From: Seminavis robusta
Lineage: Eukaryota; Bacillariophyta; Bacillariophyceae; Naviculales; Naviculaceae
Reading direction: 5' to 3'
Length of the DNA stretch: 64,000 nucleotides
Assembly: GCA_903772945.1 (NCBI GenBank)
Contig: CAICTM010000479.1
Span: forward strand, 1-64,000
The notes under the pieces: generated by a model
Seen by the model: the letters and a program-made list of their open reading frames with translations, nothing else
Databases searched by the model: none
Told to the model about the DNA's origin: nothing
Position numbers and translations under genes: made by a program
Part shown: piece by piece, positions 21,180 to 31,963 of the stretch
How the letters are laid out: each line of letters starts with the position of its first letter
How positions within the stretch are numbered: position 1 is the stretch's first letter

Positions 21180-21289
21180 TGACGCTGGATCTTTTTAGCG
21201 TTAACCTCTGAAACAGCAAAGACAGAGCGACCATGGCCAAAACAACACCCCCTGCACCATTACGACGACTTCTTTGTAAGTAACTAACC
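21180..21289. promoter_or_regulatory. Bidirectional promoter space
   Basis: Only 110 bases separate the start codons of the minus-strand ankyrin gene (21179) and the plus-strand TRAPPC2L gene (21290). Promoter and 5'UTR elements of both must lie here or inside the genes. No TATA box was recognised. Confidence 0.55.
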
Positions 21290-21977
21290 ATGGCAGCTGT
21301 GAGCATTGCGATAGTCGGGAGGGACGACAAACCAGTGTATTGCAATGAGTTTCCTACCAAGTACCACTGGGAAGCGAATTCTGGAACGATGGGTCGCTGG
21401 GAAGATGAGTTGTTTGGTTTGGAGCATTTGAGCGAAAAGGACGGTCAATTTACGGAGGACGACTTTGATTGTTCTCTGAAGCAACAGTTCATTCTGCATG
21501 CTGCCTTGGATCGGTTTGTCCAATTGGCAGGACCGCCGCCTGGCTTTGGTTGGAGAAGTCCTGGTGTCGTGGGAGTCGATGCCTACTTTGTCGGATTGTT
21601 GTGTCCCGTCGAAGACTATCGGGTGTATGGCTATGTGACCAGTACCAAACTCAAAATCATTGTCGTTGTGGAAGACGATGAAATGATACCGTATTCAGAA
21701 CAGCCAGCTGTCGACGATAGAATCAAAGCTCTCATGGTACGACATGAAATAAATGAAACCTCCTCTTGTGCTAGACTTGACTCGACTTGTTTTGTCTGTT
21801 TCCTTACCTACAGACATCTTCTCCTTCTTTTTGTTTTTGCAGGCCAAAATCCATAAGAGCTACGTGGAATACACGCTCAATCCTTTCAACCAAATTGAAG
21901 GTACTCCCATCAAATCAAAAACGTTCAAGTCCAAGGTAGAGCGGGATGTAGAAGCATTCAATCGGGCTCTGTCATGA
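21290..21977 (+). CDS. TRAPPC2L: TRAPPC2L, trafficking protein particle complex subunit 2-like
   Basis: Two exons, 21290-21736 and 21843-21977, separated by a 106-base GT-AG intron in phase 0, giving 193 residues. The N-terminus MAAVSIAIVGRDDKPVY matches the sedlin/longin strand and the core FILHAALDRF, then GLLCPVEDYRVYGYVTSTK and KIIVVV, is diagnostic of TRAPPC2L. After the splice KIHKSYVEYTLNPF continues the family pattern. TRAPP tethers ER-derived and endosomal vesicles and acts on Rab GTPases; the subunit is cytosolic on membranes. Compared with about 140 residues in animals, this copy has an acidic insertion at about residues 25-55 and a longer helical C-terminus. Reading through the intron would add unrelated residues and a stop. 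Confidence 0.93.
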
Positions 21978-22508
21978 GACTTGGCTTGCATGCTTTGCAT
22001 GCCAGACGAAGAATAAAATAAACACCCTACTGTAGCTAGATAGCATTGGAAGCTACTCAGCTCAATGATACCAGCAGCTAATAATCGATACGTTGATTAA
22101 CGGAACAAAAGAAGCTGGTGGTTTGTAAGTTTGTTTGGATGGGTTAGCTTGCATGGAATTGATCATCAACAGGGCGGTCGATCTGTGTAATAGAGTCGCC
22201 AATCTAATACGTACGGAAACACATCATTGGACTTCTTTGCATGTCCTCAGTTGCCTCCGTGTACCGTACGGTATGGGCCAAAAGCCGTTTCTTTTGATTT
22301 TCCCGTTGGTTGTCTTCGTCTTCTTCTTCCAGCTTTCGGTGGTGGCGTGTGCAGCACCCCGTTCCTTGGCTGCTCGTGAACGATGTCACCACGCCCAATG
22401 CAGTCAAAATAAACAAACCAACCGGCTATCGAATTCGTTACCGTTACATTTCTAACTACTCATCCATTCGCAATAGTCCAGCAGAAAGGAAAAATAGAAT
22501 GAACCGAA
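21978..22508. other. Intergenic; no gene seen
   Basis: Convergent 3' flanks. An ORF at 22135-22455 with a hydrophobic middle has no homology that I recognise and is not called. Confidence 0.45.
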
Positions 22509-23774
22509 TCAATAGGGCTGCTCTCGTGTCTTTTTAACCTTGACCCACTTGCCTGCTTGATTCTCCCAGTCAAAGTATTCATTGTCCATTTTGTATCCAA
22601 TTTCAGAAAAGTACCGAAGTTCGATATCTTCCCAGACAATGGCCGCATTGTCAATGTTATATCCCATCATGATATCCTTGAGTGGATGTGCCCACCACCG
22701 TTCACCCAACAAGAGTCCCACACCGTGGTCCGACACAACGTCACCTTCCACATACGCTCTGTAATAGACACGTGCCTTGATGTAGGATTCCAATGCCATG
22801 ACTTCGAGTATCCGATGTTGTCCTTTGCCTTCTTTTTCGGGAGGTTTCTTGTCGGCCAGCAGTGCTCGCAATGTCTTGACATCCCGCCAAACTTGTTCTC
22901 CCGTTTCGGGATCCGCATCGTGTGGTGCTTCGTCATTGCCCAGCACTCCCACGATGGATTCCAGGCCCCGCAATTCGACGACAATTTGTGTCTCGCTGGC
23001 CATCATTTCCAATGCCAATGGATGTCCCTGCAATTTGGATTTGGTGAGTGTGGAAATGACGGCCTTGTCGCCTTGTTGGATGAGAATTTCATTAATGTCG
23101 GAGGTTCCAAAATTGACGGGGATGGTTTCCAGCTTTACGGATTTGGTGTATCTTTCCAGAATCTCTACTTCCTTCTTTTCTCTGGCCTTGAGGTGTAACT
23201 TGACAGGATCCCAACCATAATCCTTGTAGAAGCTAATGCCACGCAATGGTTCATCTTTGATGTAGCATCGTTTGGGATGTAAATTGTCGGCATCTCTGCG
23301 TTCGGGGTACTGTTCTTGGGTATACTGTTCCAATAAATCGCACATGGAATTCTTGTCAATGGTGGTATTGGGATCTCCCCAAAAAGAGTCAATATCCGGC
23401 CAACAGACTTTGCGGTTGAATTTTCCCGAACAGTGGACTTCCATGTGATACAACTTCAAATCCTCCTCTTCCTCGACCTCTGGCTTTTCTTGCTCTTCAT
23501 CGTCGCCTTCCTGTTTGCGCACCGTAATGGCCACTCGGATCCCCTTCTTTTTCACGCGACGAGGAGAGACGGCAGCGCCACGGGGCGCTCTGCCTCCCGT
23601 CGTATTGTGACGTTTCAAAGGTTGTCTGGTTCGGGAAGGAGGTCCCGCAGTGGCCGTGCCCGTCGCTGTACGCTGCAAGGGACGATGCTCACCGCCAACC
23701 GACGACTGGCTCCTCTGGGGCATACGACCCGAACGAGGGACGCGCATCCGTGGCTGTACTTCTTCGGTCGTCAT
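22509..23774 (-). CDS. Hypothetical protein, basic N-terminus, unknown conserved-looking core
   Basis: 421 residues from the ATG at 23774; the longer frame upstream starts only at GTG. Residues 1-85 are rich in Arg, Pro, Ser and Thr and look disordered (MRVPRSGRMPQ, SPRRVKKKGIRV). A Glu-rich stretch follows, then a compact core from about 100 to 415 with many aromatic residues (VCWPDIDSFWGDP, GISFYKDYGWDPVKLHL, RVYYRAYVEGDVV, IVWEDIELRYFSEIGY). No transmembrane helix, signal peptide or catalytic motif is recognised. Single exon. The ordered core suggests a real protein, but I do not recognise the family. Confidence 0.8.
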   Translation of the reverse strand: MTTEEVQPRMRVPRSGRMPQRSQSSVGGEHRPLQRTATGTATAGPPSRTRQPLKRHNTTGGRAPRGAAVSPRRVKKKGIRVAITVRKQEGDDEEQEKPEVEEEEDLKLYHMEVHCSGKFNRKVCWPDIDSFWGDPNTTIDKNSMCDLLEQYTQEQYPERRDADNLHPKRCYIKDEPLRGISFYKDYGWDPVKLHLKAREKKEVEILERYTKSVKLETIPVNFGTSDINEILIQQGDKAVISTLTKSKLQGHPLALEMMASETQIVVELRGLESIVGVLGNDEAPHDADPETGEQVWRDVKTLRALLADKKPPEKEGKGQHRILEVMALESYIKARVYYRAYVEGDVVSDHGVGLLLGERWWAHPLKDIMMGYNIDNAAIVWEDIELRYFSEIGYKMDNEYFDWENQAGKWVKVKKTREQPY

Positions 23775-25148
23775 TGTGATCTTTCTTGCTTTTGGGTATA
23801 ACTTGGATAATGGCACGAATTTGAAGGATAATGGACGAGGGAAAGTCTTGACAACAGCTTGGTATCACAGTAGGATAGAACTTGGATAATAGAGCTGATA
23901 ATAGACGAACTAATAATGTTGAAGGATTGTGGACTATGGTACCAGCCACGTTGCCGTTGGAGTTGTGTCGGCGACGAAGGGCGAAGACTAGATCTTTGGA
24001 ATGAGAACCACTTTCACGGAGTCACCAACAACTCACGACTGGCCACCTCACCGGCACCGGTATGATACATGTACCGCTAGCACTTTAGGAGTAGTTTGGA
24101 AGGGCTGCTGAAACTTGTGTTGCCTTGACTGGATACTGCCAGTACCTCAGGGGAACCTTATATAGCACCGCAGTAGAGCAAGAAGCAGTGAGAGAGACAG
24201 TCTGGCCAACCGATGGTAGCCAACCGATAAGAACGATGGGGTGTTTGCCAGCCTATAGTATGTACCGGTAGTGTCATGTCCTTGCTTCACTGCTCCTGTG
24301 ATGGAGGTTCCCTTCTTGACTTGCTCCTCGCCTCTTGTCTTGCTCTGGTCTTGTTCCGCACCTCTTGTCAGCCAGCCTGATAAGTACGCACCTCTGAAGC
24401 AGTCCACTTCGTTCGAGCATTGCCTCCAACCGCTCATCTATCATCTTGGCTGCTTATCTACGGTGCCTCAATCCTGGTGGTTCTTCAGCAAGGTCTTCCG
24501 CCCTCAAAATCCTTCTGGGGTGAAATACTGACCGTCAGTCCGCGTCTCTGCAATCCTAAACTGTATTCTTCCGCTTGTTTCTTCCTGGTCTTGGTAACGG
24601 TAGCTTTGCCAATGCCTGGTCACAAACTTCTTTGGCTGCTGCCCTGTCCATTATCCCAATCACTTGACAGAGAGCCCGTACGACGTAGCTAAAGGTGTGC
24701 ACTTCATCGTTGTGCAATATATGACGCGCCAACCACTATATGATGGGCTACCGGTACGATTAGATTATGGTTGTCTCTATGCATACATGTAGCTGGTGTA
24801 GAGACGAAAGGTACCAGGTACGGTATGCTCTCCCACCTCCATCCACAAATCCACAAAGCACGGAATGCCACCCGTCATTTTTTGGTCCATGGTTCCGGTA
24901 CTAGCTAGACGTAGCTAGCTAGCCAGACTCTAGCTAGTACCGGTACGAACCTGGTAGGTGTTGCAAATAGAAATAAGCCAGTGGTGCGGTTTTGGGACTG
25001 GACTTTGACCGCCGTTTCGCCAGTATTTTTGGATGACCCGACCCCTCGTCGCTTGAATCAAATCGAATCTGGCCGTTGAATGCATCGGGAAGACCAAAGC
25101 AGAGACCCCTTCTTCCCTTCTGTCATAGACACATTCAATCCAACAATC
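23775..25148. other. Intergenic with stem-loop; no gene seen
   Basis: Divergent space between the unknown gene and the first GT17-like copy. It is rich in ACCGGTAC and CTAGCTAG words. No coding signal. Confidence 0.45.
24895..24943. repeat. Perfect 15-base inverted repeat
   Basis: CCGGTACTAGCTAGA at 24895-24909 is repeated as its exact reverse complement at 24929-24943 with a 19-base loop that itself contains TAGCTAGCTAG. It lies about 200 bases upstream of the GT17-like start. Confidence 0.8.
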
Positions 25149-26870
25149 ATGCCCAGAAAACACCGCAAACGAAAACCGGCCGAGGAGGTAACATCTGCCA
25201 CTAGTACAAGTAGTGGTCCCAGAGTCAAGTTTCTCTTTGCTCGTGTGGCACTGATTCTACTGGCTTGTCACTCGACCTATGTGTTCTGGACGACATCGTC
25301 CGTTTCACAATTGCGAGCCTTACTGGAAGCCTCCAAAGAAGTCCTTCAACAAATCATCCAAGAAGAAGAACCTGCCTGGGTGAGAGCCTTGGAACTACAA
25401 TCCGATGACCAAAACCAAACCAGCAGATACCTGGGAATTTCACGTGGGATTCTGTCCAACAAACCCATGTCGTTTTTCCGTGAAATCCAGGACAAGATCG
25501 ACCAAGAGGACCTCGCAGAACGTTGCCACAGATATGGCTTTTCAGTAAAGAAGCAGAATAGCGACAACAACTCCACATCTCTACGAAGAATATTCTATGG
25601 CAGCCTGATTGCCGCCGAGAGCTGGGAGACTCTGGATATTGTTGCCACCGAGGCCTATGGGCTGTTTGCAGGAGTTGTCTTTGTGGAATCCAATCGAACG
25701 CAGCACTTCATTCCCCGACCATTTCATTGGAATGCAGAAAACACGGAACGACTCAGACGGTTATATGGGACCCCCCAGCTGCAAGTGCGACAATTCATCA
25801 ATGAAGATTCTGGATTGATGGACTTGTACAGAGAGCACGAGCAAAGGGAAGAGATTGTCAAAGGGTGGAAAGAATTAGGCATGGGTCCCGAAGATATAGG
25901 TAAGTATTCAAGACGTTTGCTCAATTGTTTTGATTTTGATTGTAGAATTCAATCAGTTCAACAACATTTTCCCACAGGCTATCTCGGTGATGTAGATGAA
26001 GCATTCACCCGCGACTTTCTTCGGGCTGTTCAGAGTTGCAATGTGGAGGAATTTGACTATAAAACACACCATTGCGACCAGAGAAAAGCCAAGATGCAGG
26101 GATTCACTCGTGTATTTGAAACATCGCCTGACTGTCTCGTCAAAGATCGCTCATGGTTTCATCCTGACATGGTCATTGGGGCTTGTGTGGAAAATATTGG
26201 CGATGAGAAGAAAAATATCATTGCACCCAGGGATCCGATTAATGGAAGACCTGGCCCACATCGATCTCCGGGGTTTGGAAGTTGCTATGGACCTGTGAAT
26301 GTTGAAAATATCACGGACAATCGATTTCCATTGTACAATGCTGGTGACATTCGAATGGGTTGTGGTGGTCGTTTCTTTCCCATCAAGAACCCCCCACCCA
26401 AGTACACGACATATTCCGCATTTCATATGCACAATTTCTTTGTAGACCTCCACGCCCTGCGCTTCAAATACCTTACATATGGACATCCCATTGACAATGC
26501 CATGACAGCGCCACTGGAAGACTTGCACTCAGACTTGAGATTAATGGTCCGGTGTGTCAAGAACCTCACCGATGCACCAACGGAAAACCATTTTGCCGAC
26601 AAACAATCGAATCATCGTGTACAGGGAGGTGTCGATGGAGCCTTGCCTCCCTTTCCAATCTACTTTATGGACAAGGATTATCGAAATCGAAAGCATGAGG
26701 CAGCTAGGTTACAGGTAGAAGAAGACGAACAACGACGAAGAGACAGACTTGGCATGGACCCAGTGCAACGACGGTATGAAGATGTAACGCTGGAATACAA
26801 GGAGGCAAGAAGGCACATGTGGTCCAAAGAAAAAGAGGCAGAGAGAATCAAGTCATTGCTATCCTCCTAG
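25149..26870 (+). CDS. Type II membrane protein, glycosyltransferase family 17-like, copy 1
   Basis: Exons 25149-25899 and 25978-26870, 547 residues. The intron (78 bases, GTAAGT donor, CCCACAG acceptor) is divisible by three and has no in-frame stop, so the genomic frame stays open through it; the tandem copy's 74-base intron proves the splice. The N-terminus is a basic cytosolic stub (MPRKHRKRKP) and one membrane anchor at about 27-48, as in Golgi glycosyltransferases. The lumenal part has RRIFYGSLIAAESWETLDI, FAGVVFVESNRTQHF and, across the splice, GYLGDVDEAFTRDFL, the order and motifs of GT17 (MGAT3-type N-acetylglucosaminyltransferase): an opening strand, an E-S-N motif and an Asp-x-Asp-Glu site. 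Many conserved Cys follow. The C-terminal 60 residues are charged helix. Substrate unknown. Confidence 0.82.
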   Translation: MPRKHRKRKPAEEVTSATSTSSGPRVKFLFARVALILLACHSTYVFWTTSSVSQLRALLEASKEVLQQIIQEEEPAWVRALELQSDDQNQTSRYLGISRGILSNKPMSFFREIQDKIDQEDLAERCHRYGFSVKKQNSDNNSTSLRRIFYGSLIAAESWETLDIVATEAYGLFAGVVFVESNRTQHFIPRPFHWNAENTERLRRLYGTPQLQVRQFINEDSGLMDLYREHEQREEIVKGWKELGMGPEDIGKYSRRLLNCFDFDCRIQSVQQHFPTGYLGDVDEAFTRDFLRAVQSCNVEEFDYKTHHCDQRKAKMQGFTRVFETSPDCLVKDRSWFHPDMVIGACVENIGDEKKNIIAPRDPINGRPGPHRSPGFGSCYGPVNVENITDNRFPLYNAGDIRMGCGGRFFPIKNPPPKYTTYSAFHMHNFFVDLHALRFKYLTYGHPIDNAMTAPLEDLHSDLRLMVRCVKNLTDAPTENHFADKQSNHRVQGGVDGALPPFPIYFMDKDYRNRKHEAARLQVEEDEQRRRDRLGMDPVQRRYEDVTLEYKEARRHMWSKEKEAERIKSLLSS

Positions 26871-27452
26871 CTATGGTAGTGTGCCCCCTGTTTCTCTCCG
26901 TCGTGATTGGGACCAACAGTTGCTTGCATTTGCGTTAATAGAAACTAATATTTACGGCTGTGACCCCAACCAACTCAGATCAGCAAACAACCAAACTGAG
27001 ACAGGAGGATGAAGATGAGCCACCAATGGAACCGACAGGAGGAGGACAACTGATCCGTCCACATGGCTTTTTGGTGGCATTGCGGAGCCTGCAATGATTC
27101 AAGCTCTCCACATGTAGGTGTAGCGGTGCAGCCCATTGTTTTTTAGGTAGACTGGAACAAAACTTTATTCTTTGGCGGTGATAGCAAAACACGGCTCAGT
27201 ATGTAACTAGCTAGTATATGTCTAGCTAGTGAAAATCCATTTTAAATAATAATGCCGTACTTTGTGCCTCATTTTTTGTTTTGGATGACTGTGACGATGA
27301 CCTGACCATATCCTACTGTACCCCTGAGAGTGCTCGCCGATAGCTGAAGCGTGTATTTGGGGGTTGATGCTGATGGCAAGCATGGGGACGACCAAAGCAA
27401 ACAACCTCCCGTCCCTTCTGTCATACCAGTAGAAACATTCAATCCAACGATC
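26871..27452. other. Spacer between tandem GT17-like copies
   Basis: No gene. The last 80 bases resemble the region just upstream of copy 1 (AGCAAA-AC-CC, then CATTCAATCCAAC before the ATG), so the duplication included the proximal 5' flank. Confidence 0.5.
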
Positions 27453-29074
27453 ATGCCCAGAAGACACCGCAAACAAAAACCATCCCACGATGGACCCGAA
27501 GAACCATCTTCCACTGTTAATAACAGCGGTGGTGGTCCGAGAGTCAAGATTTTTGTGGTTCGTGTGGCTCTGATACTGCTGGCTGGTCACACAACATACG
27601 TGTTCTGGACGGCATCGTCCGTTTCACAAATCTTATTGGAAGCATCCACAGAAGTTTTTCAACCAAGGATCAAAGAAGAACGACCTGCCTGGGCGAGAGC
27701 CTTGGAAATACAATCAAACAACCAAAACAAAATCAGCAGCTTCCTGGGAATCACGCGTGGGATACTGTCCAACAAACCCATGTCGTTTTTCCGTGAGATT
27801 CAAGACAAGATTGACCAAGAGGACCTCGCAGAACGTTGCCACAGATATGGCTTTTCAGTAAAGAAGCAGAATGGCAACAACAACTCCACGTCTCTACGAA
27901 GAATATTCTATGGCAGCCTGATTGCCGCCGAGAGCTGGGAGACTCTGGATATTGTTGCCACGGAAGCCTATGGGGTCTTTGCGGGGGTTTCCTTTGTGGA
28001 ATCCAATCGAACGCAGCACTTCATTCCCCGGCCATTTCTTTGGAATCCAGAAAACACGGAACGACTCAGACGCTTATACGGGACCCCCAAGCTGCAAGTG
28101 CGACAATTCATCAATGAAGATCCTGGCTTGATGGACTTGTTCAGAGAGCACCAGCAGAGGCAAGAAATTCTCAAAGGGTGGAAAGAATTGGGCATGGGTC
28201 CCGAAGATATAGGTAAGTATTCAAGACGTTTGCTCCATTGTTCGATTGTGAAGTGCACGTAGACTCAAAACAGGATTTTCCCACAGGCTATCTCGGTGAT
28301 GTAGATGAAGCATTCACCCGCGACTTTCTTCGAGCTGTTCAGAGTTGTGATGTGGAGGAATTTGACTATAAGACACACCATTGTGACCAGAGAAAAGCCA
28401 AGATGCAGGGATTCACTCGTGTATTTGAAACATCGCCTGACTGTCTCGTCAAAGGTCGAAAGTGGCATCATCCTGACATGGTCATTGGGGCATGTGTGGA
28501 AAATATTGGGGATGAGAAGAAAAATATCATTGCACCCAGGGAGTGGAAACAGGGAAGAGCTGGCCCACATCGAGCTCTAGGGTTTGGAAGTTGCAATGGC
28601 GGACCCATTAATCTTGACAATATCACAGACAATCGATTTCCACTGTACAGTGCTGGTGACATTCGAATGGGTTGTGGTGGCCGTTCCTTTCCCATCAAGA
28701 ACCCCCCACCCAACTACACGACATATTCCGCATTTCATATGCACAATTTCTTTGTGGACCTCCAAGCACTGCGCTTCAAATACCTGACATACGGACATCC
28801 CATTGACAATGCCATGACAGTCCCACTGGAAGAGCTGCACTTTGACTTGAAAATGATGGTCCGGTGTGTCAAGAACCTCACTGATGTAGCATACAAACAC
28901 CGCTTCGGTTCGCAGCAGCGGGTAAAGGGAGGTATCGATGGAGCCTTGCCTCCCTATCCAATCTACTTTATGGACAAGGATTATCGAAATCGAAAGCATG
29001 AGGCAGCTAGGTTACAGGTAGAAGAAGATGAACAACGACAAAGAGACAACAGTGGCAAGTTCCTTGTGCAATGA
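27453..29074 (+). CDS. Type II membrane protein, glycosyltransferase family 17-like, copy 2 with shortened C-terminus
   Basis: Exons 27453-28212 and 28287-29074, 515 residues. The 74-base intron has the same first 23 bases and same acceptor as copy 1 but a different middle; it shifts frame and carries a stop, so splicing is required. The basic stub (MPRRHRKQKP), anchor, FFREIQDKIDQEDLAERCHRYG block, E-S-N motif, GDVDEAF site and Cys pattern are nearly identical to copy 1. The protein ends at SGKFLVQ, about 35 residues before the end of copy 1. DNA homologous to the lost tail of copy 1 continues after the stop (to about 29165), so this copy lost its C-terminal helix by a frame change after duplication. 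Catalytic motifs are intact, so activity could persist. Confidence 0.82.
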
Positions 29075-30275
29075 CTGTATGAAGATGTAACGCTGGGATA
29101 CAAGGAGGCAAGACAGTGAATGTGGTCCAAAGAAAAAGATGCAGCGAGAATCGAATCAAGTCATTGCCATCCTCCTCTGTTGCGAATGGGGCCAACGGTT
29201 GCTTGCATTATTTGTATACTAGAATCTCATAACTAACAGAATATTGGATTGTGCTGGTACAACTACGGTAATGAAGTGGTTCTTTCATGAGAGGGCAGCC
29301 CGTTTAGGTCTGCTAGGAAAGCTGCCAATCATGTCCTCCAGCAAGCCCTGAGGACCTCCCTCCAGAACCACGACAGTATGGCGTCACCTAGTCCGCGTCC
29401 CAAGAGCCTTCATTTCTTGCCACTACATCATCCAGGGCCAAGAGAATCCGTTTCGAGCGTGTTACAACAAAAAAGTCCTTCAAACCTCGCTCAACAGCAA
29501 GGAGTTATCTGGCAAGCAAGACGACAAGCAACCTCCAAGGTGATAATAACAGTACGTGCAGGCTACGACGGGGCCGCTCCTGGTACGGTAGCAACATGGA
29601 TGCACACAGTCAGCCCACGTTGCCACCTTGGTACAGGTATTGCTCTCAGCCTCCGTACGTGATAGGGGATAGGGCGCTCATGGCTGGTTTGTGTCACTCC
29701 TCGTGGCTGGGTGAGGGTGTTGTCACCGCCAGAGGTAATCAAAGGGTTCTGTAGGTTTAATTACAAGTACTATTTGCTTCAGTTGAATCGAATCCCCGAC
29801 GTGCCGGTAGCATTGAGTTCGAGCTACGATGTACTAGTATGTAGCGCAGGAGTAGAGTTGGTGCGTGCATCTTTTTGTAAGCAATACTAGCTAGCGTACT
29901 GCATTATTTGTCCGTACCACAGAACACAGGAAGCTACAACCTGAATTCCAACTGTCACTCTTCTTGCCTAAGCCTGGCCCTCGCTGTCTTCCGTGCCGGG
30001 TCGGTAGATAGCCTCCCTACTCTAAAACCCCTGATAAACACAAAAGCTACAACCTGACTGTACGGTACGATGTATGGTGCCGGTACGATGCTGTAAACCA
30101 GCTCCGAGGTTGACGTTTCTTTTTAAAAAGCTAGCAGAGTGGAAATGAATTTTTAGAGGAAGATCGACACCTCAGCCTTCAACCAAGTCCCTTGCTTCAA
30201 CAACCAAGAACATTTTTTTGGGCTCTCGCATCTCACCGTCTACCCCAAAAGAACCAAAGCTCGGGCCAGTGTACC
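29075..30275. other. Decayed tail of copy 2, then intergenic
   Basis: 29075-29165 is untranslated DNA still similar to the last codons of GT17-like copy 1. Beyond that, no coding signal is seen. Several TACGGTAC/GCCGGTAC words are present. Confidence 0.5.
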
Positions 30276-31461
30276 ATGAAGATAATATCGGCATCATTTC
30301 ACACGAGAATGTTGTCTTCATCGTCACTTCTATTACTGCTTCTTGTGCTGCCATGTTGTTCCGGCTTTCTGCAACACGCGCCTTTGCCATCCCACACCGG
30401 TAGCACCCAACTGTGTCAATCATCCGAGAGCAAACAGCAGCCCTTTTTTGTGTCTGGACCTGACGCCGATAGCAAGCCCGATTACGAGAACATTCATGGT
30501 CCCATGGGCAAGGCTGTGGACGATATCTTTCTCTCCATGTTTCGAACAAAACTTGCCGAGCAAGTAGGAGTGGATAGTGACAAGGACAAAACCGACTACG
30601 GAGCACTCATGGATCTGGCCAAAGCCATGAATGCACGCTTTTCCGATCGCACCGAGATACATCAGCGGGCACAAAAGACACTCAGTAAGTACTATCTACT
30701 AGCTAGTAAGGATGTTTGGTTGTGGCTGCTCCTTTTTATCGCTCTTCTCAGCCTTCCTTCCTTGCTTCTTCCCTATCCTAGGCGAATTGTTTCCCTCATG
30801 GATGCCACCCTCGTATGCCGAACTTTTCTCCAAACCATTTCCCGGGTTTTCGTCACGCATGAATGCTTGGGCCACAAAAATGGCTGGGACATGGTACGGT
30901 AGCCTCATCGTCATGATTACAGACTAGCTAGTTGGAAAGCATTGCAGCTTGAAGCACTTTCGCTCATTATTTCTTCTCGTTTCATATCTTCCATTCCATC
31001 CCATTGTATCCAGGCTAATGGGCGAATGTGAAATCAATGACGTCGAGTTGGGACACGACAGTGAGGGCAACACGATGATTGGCAAAGATCAAGGACTCTT
31101 GGTCAAGCGATGTCGATTCCTGGAGGAATCCCAATGCGCATCGATTTGTGTCAATAGTTGCAAAATACCCACACAAAACTTTTTCATACACGAAATGGGA
31201 CTACCGCTCACCATGACACCGGATTATGACACTTTTGAATGTCAATTTGCCTTTGGAAAAATGCCGGATGATGCCACGGAACAGTTGGCTAGGAGCACAC
31301 CCTGTCTCTCGCAGTGTCCCAGTAGAGGTGGTCTACGTGAGTGGCATACATCCTCATCATCCGAAAGTAGCCAAGCCACAACAATCCACAGCCCTGGTGA
31401 TGACATAGACAGTATTGGTGATCATCAGCAGCAACAACAATGCCAACTCATGGAAAATTAG
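30276..31461 (+). CDS. D27-like carotenoid isomerase (DWARF27 family), plastid-targeted; 3 exons
   Basis: Exons 30276-30684, 30782-30893 and 31014-31461 join in compatible phases to 322 residues; introns are 97 and 120 bases, GT-AG. The N-terminus is a signal peptide (LLLLLLVLPCCSG) followed by Phe, the diatom plastid presequence. The middle exon gives ELFPSWMPPSYAELFSKPFP, and exon 3 has RCRFLEESQCASICVNSCK, IPTQNFF, GLPLTMTPDY and FECQFAFG, all D27 family hallmarks with the conserved Cys set. D27 enzymes are iron-dependent plastid beta-carotene cis/trans isomerases. In plants they feed strigolactone synthesis; the diatom role is unknown. The last 45 residues (Ser/Gln-rich) extend beyond the family core. 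Confidence 0.9.
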
Positions 31462-31963
31462 TGAGACAATGAAATGATTTTCAATTGATTGTGCAGGGGG
31501 TGGGGCAAAACTAACTATGATAAATGTCGATCAAGGCAACTGAAACTGAAGCATAAATTACCGCGCAACTAGCTAGCGCCATTACGATTCCACCGTCACC
31601 AATAGCTGACGAGCTCAATATCAACTTGCTTGCTAGCTGTAGCTAGTTATTAGAGGAGCAACTACGCACATAGCTCTACATGCATGTATCTGTTGACAAG
31701 TCAAAGCGGCGCGTGGGATCAGGATCTAATCCCCTTAACCCTATGGTTGATCATTGATGCGGTGCGGTGAGCTGTGCTTCCGAAAGGCGTTCGTCATTCA
31801 TCCAATCTTCTTTCCACGGCACCTCCGAATTCTGTCATTCGTTTGCTTCGGAACCTGGCCATGGCCGACATCAACAGAACCCCGTGCACTTCGTCTAGCT
31901 ACGGTAGCTGGCTCTGGCTAGTAAACAAGGTCGGTTCGTCAGAAAATACAAGCAGAGATTACA
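31462..31963. other. Intergenic; no gene seen
   Basis: Spacer between two predicted plastid-protein genes on the same strand, with a CTAGCTAG word near 31570. No ORF of interest apart from frames running into the next gene. Confidence 0.45.

Noticed and set aside
22135-22455. 106-residue plus ORF with a hydrophobic stretch
   Set aside because: No family pattern and it sits between convergent gene ends; no support beyond length.
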